Source of the DNA: Rickettsiales bacterium
Lineage (GTDB): Bacteria; Pseudomonadota; Alphaproteobacteria; Rickettsiales; UBA1997
Assembly: GCA_947455845.1 (NCBI GenBank)
Contig: CANGQE010000063.1
Coordinates: forward strand, 1 to 7,325
Direction of reading: 5' to 3'
DNA: 7,325 nt
Shown: piece after piece, positions 6,385 to 7,325 of the stretch
How the letters are laid out: each line of letters starts with the position of its first letter
Numbering within the stretch: position 1 is the stretch's first letter
Position numbers and translations under genes: made by a program
Notes under the pieces: generated by a model
Database searches by the model: none
Seen by the model: only the letters and a program-made list of their open reading frames with translations
Told to the model about the DNA's origin: nothing

Positions 6385-6479
6385 CAAAACTTCCTCAGAA
6401 AAAATTCTACTCTCGTTACAAGTTAAACTATTAACAAACAACTGCCAAAATGCTTTTAATAATCCAAAGATTTTGTTTT

Positions 6480-7043
6480 TTAGCTAATTCTTACCCATCG
6501 ATAAAGACTAGCTCTTGAGATATTTAATGTTTTGCATATTTCTTTGATCTCAATCGTCTTATCGGCATACATTTTTTTGGCAGTTTTAATTCTTGGATCA
6601 TCGGCAGTAATCGGTCTTCTTCCTCCAAGCTTTCCTCTTGCTCTTGCAGCTGATAATCCGGCCTTTGTTCTTTCTTGAATAAGTCTTTTTTCAAACTGAG
6701 CTAGTGAAGAAAAAATATTAAAGATCAGCTCTCCTGAAGCTGTTGTTGTATCAATCGCTCCATCGCAAATTGATTTGAAAGAGATTTTATTTTTCTTCAG
6801 ATCTTCAATTAGAGATATTAAGTGAGGCATTGATCTGCCCAGTCTATCAAGCCTCCACACAATTAAGGTGTCACCTTCTTTCATGGAACCGAGGCATTTT
6901 TGTAATCCCGGTCTTTCTGTTTTTGATCCCGAAGCCTTATCAACAAAAATATTCTTCTGCAAACATCCAGCTGCCTTTAGTGCATCAAGTTGAAGATTTA
7001 ATTCTTGTTCAATGGTGCTCACCCGAGCGTAACCAAATTTCAT
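6480..7043 (-). CDS. tnpR: Serine resolvase/invertase of a Tn3-family transposon (TnpR)
   Basis: This 187-residue protein is full length for a Tn3-type resolvase, which separates cointegrates by recombining two res sites through a covalent phosphoserine link. The N-terminal catalytic domain opens YARVST with Arg7 and nucleophile Ser9, followed by VDKASGS (34-40) and the active-site WRLDRLGRS (63-71: Arg64, Asp66, Arg67, Arg70). Then come SGELIFNIFSSLAQFEKRLIQERT (103-126, E-helix including Glu124 and Arg125) and ARARGKLGGRRP, the basic arm. Residues 155-187 form the DNA-binding helix-turn-helix (IKEICKTLNISRASLYRWVR). All catalytic residues seen are intact. It is divergent from the transposase start at 7259, with the 28-bp dyad between them, as in Tn3. 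The ATG has no clear ribosome site; homology with YARVS at the N-terminus fixes the start. Confidence 0.93.
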   Translation of the reverse strand: MKFGYARVSTIEQELNLQLDALKAAGCLQKNIFVDKASGSKTERPGLQKCLGSMKEGDTLIVWRLDRLGRSMPHLISLIEDLKKNKISFKSICDGAIDTTTASGELIFNIFSSLAQFEKRLIQERTKAGLSAARARGKLGGRRPITADDPRIKTAKKMYADKTIEIKEICKTLNISRASLYRWVRIS

Positions 7044-7084
7044 TTTTTGATTGTTATGGTTTCTAAAAAGATGTTTTGTTCAAA

Positions 7085-7222
7085 AAGTCTTAATAACTAA
7101 CTCATTATTGAGAAAACAATGCAAAGAATAACAAGACAAGTGTTTAATACAAATGCCAGTGCTTAAAATCAGCTTTGACAATTTTTGATAACTCGTCTTG
7201 TTAAACGAGCGTTTGATAAGAC
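7085..7222. other. Probable res region (resolvase binding and crossover sites)
   Basis: The 215-bp interval between tnpR and tnpA contains a 28-bp dyad: GTCTTGTTAAACG (7195-7207), a 2-base centre AG (7208-7209) and CGTTTGATAAGAC (7210-7222); the arms agree at 11 of 13 positions. This is the size and symmetry of resolvase subsite I, where strand exchange occurs. Further half-site-like copies occur: TAACAAGAC (7129-7137) is the exact complement of the first 9 bases of the left arm, TTTGATAA recurs at 7184-7191 and 7212-7219, and GTCTT at 7087-7091 faces 7129-7137 in inverted order, suggesting the accessory subsites. The region should also hold the divergent tnpR and tnpA promoters, which the resolvase would repress. 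Confidence 0.7.
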
Positions 7223-7258
7223 AGCTGATTTTTTAATTTATTAACCTTTCTCATCATC

Positions 7259-7325
7259 ATGAGCACTCACATTAAAATTTTTAGTCAGCAGGATATTCAA
7301 GATTTTGACGCCGTTCCAAAATTTA
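7259..7325 (+). CDS. tnpA: Start of a Tn3-family transposase (TnpA), cut by the window edge
   Basis: Twenty-two codons from an ATG at 7259 remain open to the right edge and read MSTHIKIFSQQDIQDFD then AVPKF. The pattern F-S-x-x-[DE]-I-x-x-FD-x-x-P-x-F resembles the N-terminus (DUF4158 region) of Tn3-family transposases, roughly 1000-residue enzymes that act on the 38-bp ends. Position supports the call: it is divergent from tnpR with the res dyad between. No ribosome site is evident. Only the first 2 percent of the expected protein is present, so intactness cannot be judged. Confidence 0.6.
   Translation, partial: MSTHIKIFSQQDIQDFDAVPKF

Noticed and set aside
1..7325. CRISPR array, tRNA, rRNA or toxin-antitoxin pair.
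   Set aside because: No regularly spaced repeats, cloverleaf-like sequence, rRNA motifs or small paired genes with recognisable families were seen.

Overview
The window is AT-rich accessory DNA from a bacterium I cannot place to species. Eukaryote-type effector genes (a macrodomain protein, a papain/transglutaminase-fold protein) next to decayed mobile elements suggest an intracellular or host-associated proteobacterium such as a Rickettsiales/Holosporales-like or Legionellales-like organism. This is inferred from gene content only; no rRNA or housekeeping gene is present to confirm it.

Layout from left to right. (1) 1-2506, + strand: one large macrodomain protein gene, open at the left window edge and split by a single-base frameshift near 1512-1519. 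Its halves are an N-terminal unknown region, coiled coil and first macrodomain half, then the second macrodomain half and a C-terminal extension with a winged-helix-like pattern. (2) 2519-2701, + strand: a truncated second copy of the macrodomain N-terminus, 12 bases downstream. (3) 2702-2918: tail-to-tail spacer with at most a weak terminator. (4) 2919-4730, - strand: a 603-residue protein with a Cys-His-Asp arrangement like the transglutaminase/papain fold and a hydrophilic, Lys/Arg/Ser-rich tail, best read as a candidate secreted effector. (5) 4768-6338: a complete-ended IS3-family insertion sequence on the - strand with about 53-bp imperfect terminal inverted repeats, orfA, an A9 slippery run for -1 frameshifting into orfB, and an orfB broken by a small deletion. 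(6) 6480-7325: a Tn3-family module: a serine resolvase (tnpR, - strand), a 215-bp intergenic region with a clear 28-bp dyad typical of a resolvase crossover site, and the first 22 codons of a divergent transposase (tnpA, + strand) cut by the right edge.

How it fits together: the resolvase, res region and tnpA form one functional unit (cointegrate resolution plus transposition). In this divergent Tn3 layout the DNA on the tnpR side is where passenger genes lie, so the macrodomain and protease-like genes may be transposon cargo; this is a hypothesis, since neither Tn3 terminal repeat was identified. The IS3 element sits 37 bp upstream of the effector start, so the effector's original promoter has probably been displaced. 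The frameshifted macrodomain gene, truncated macrodomain copy and broken IS3 transposase point to a region undergoing decay and recombination.
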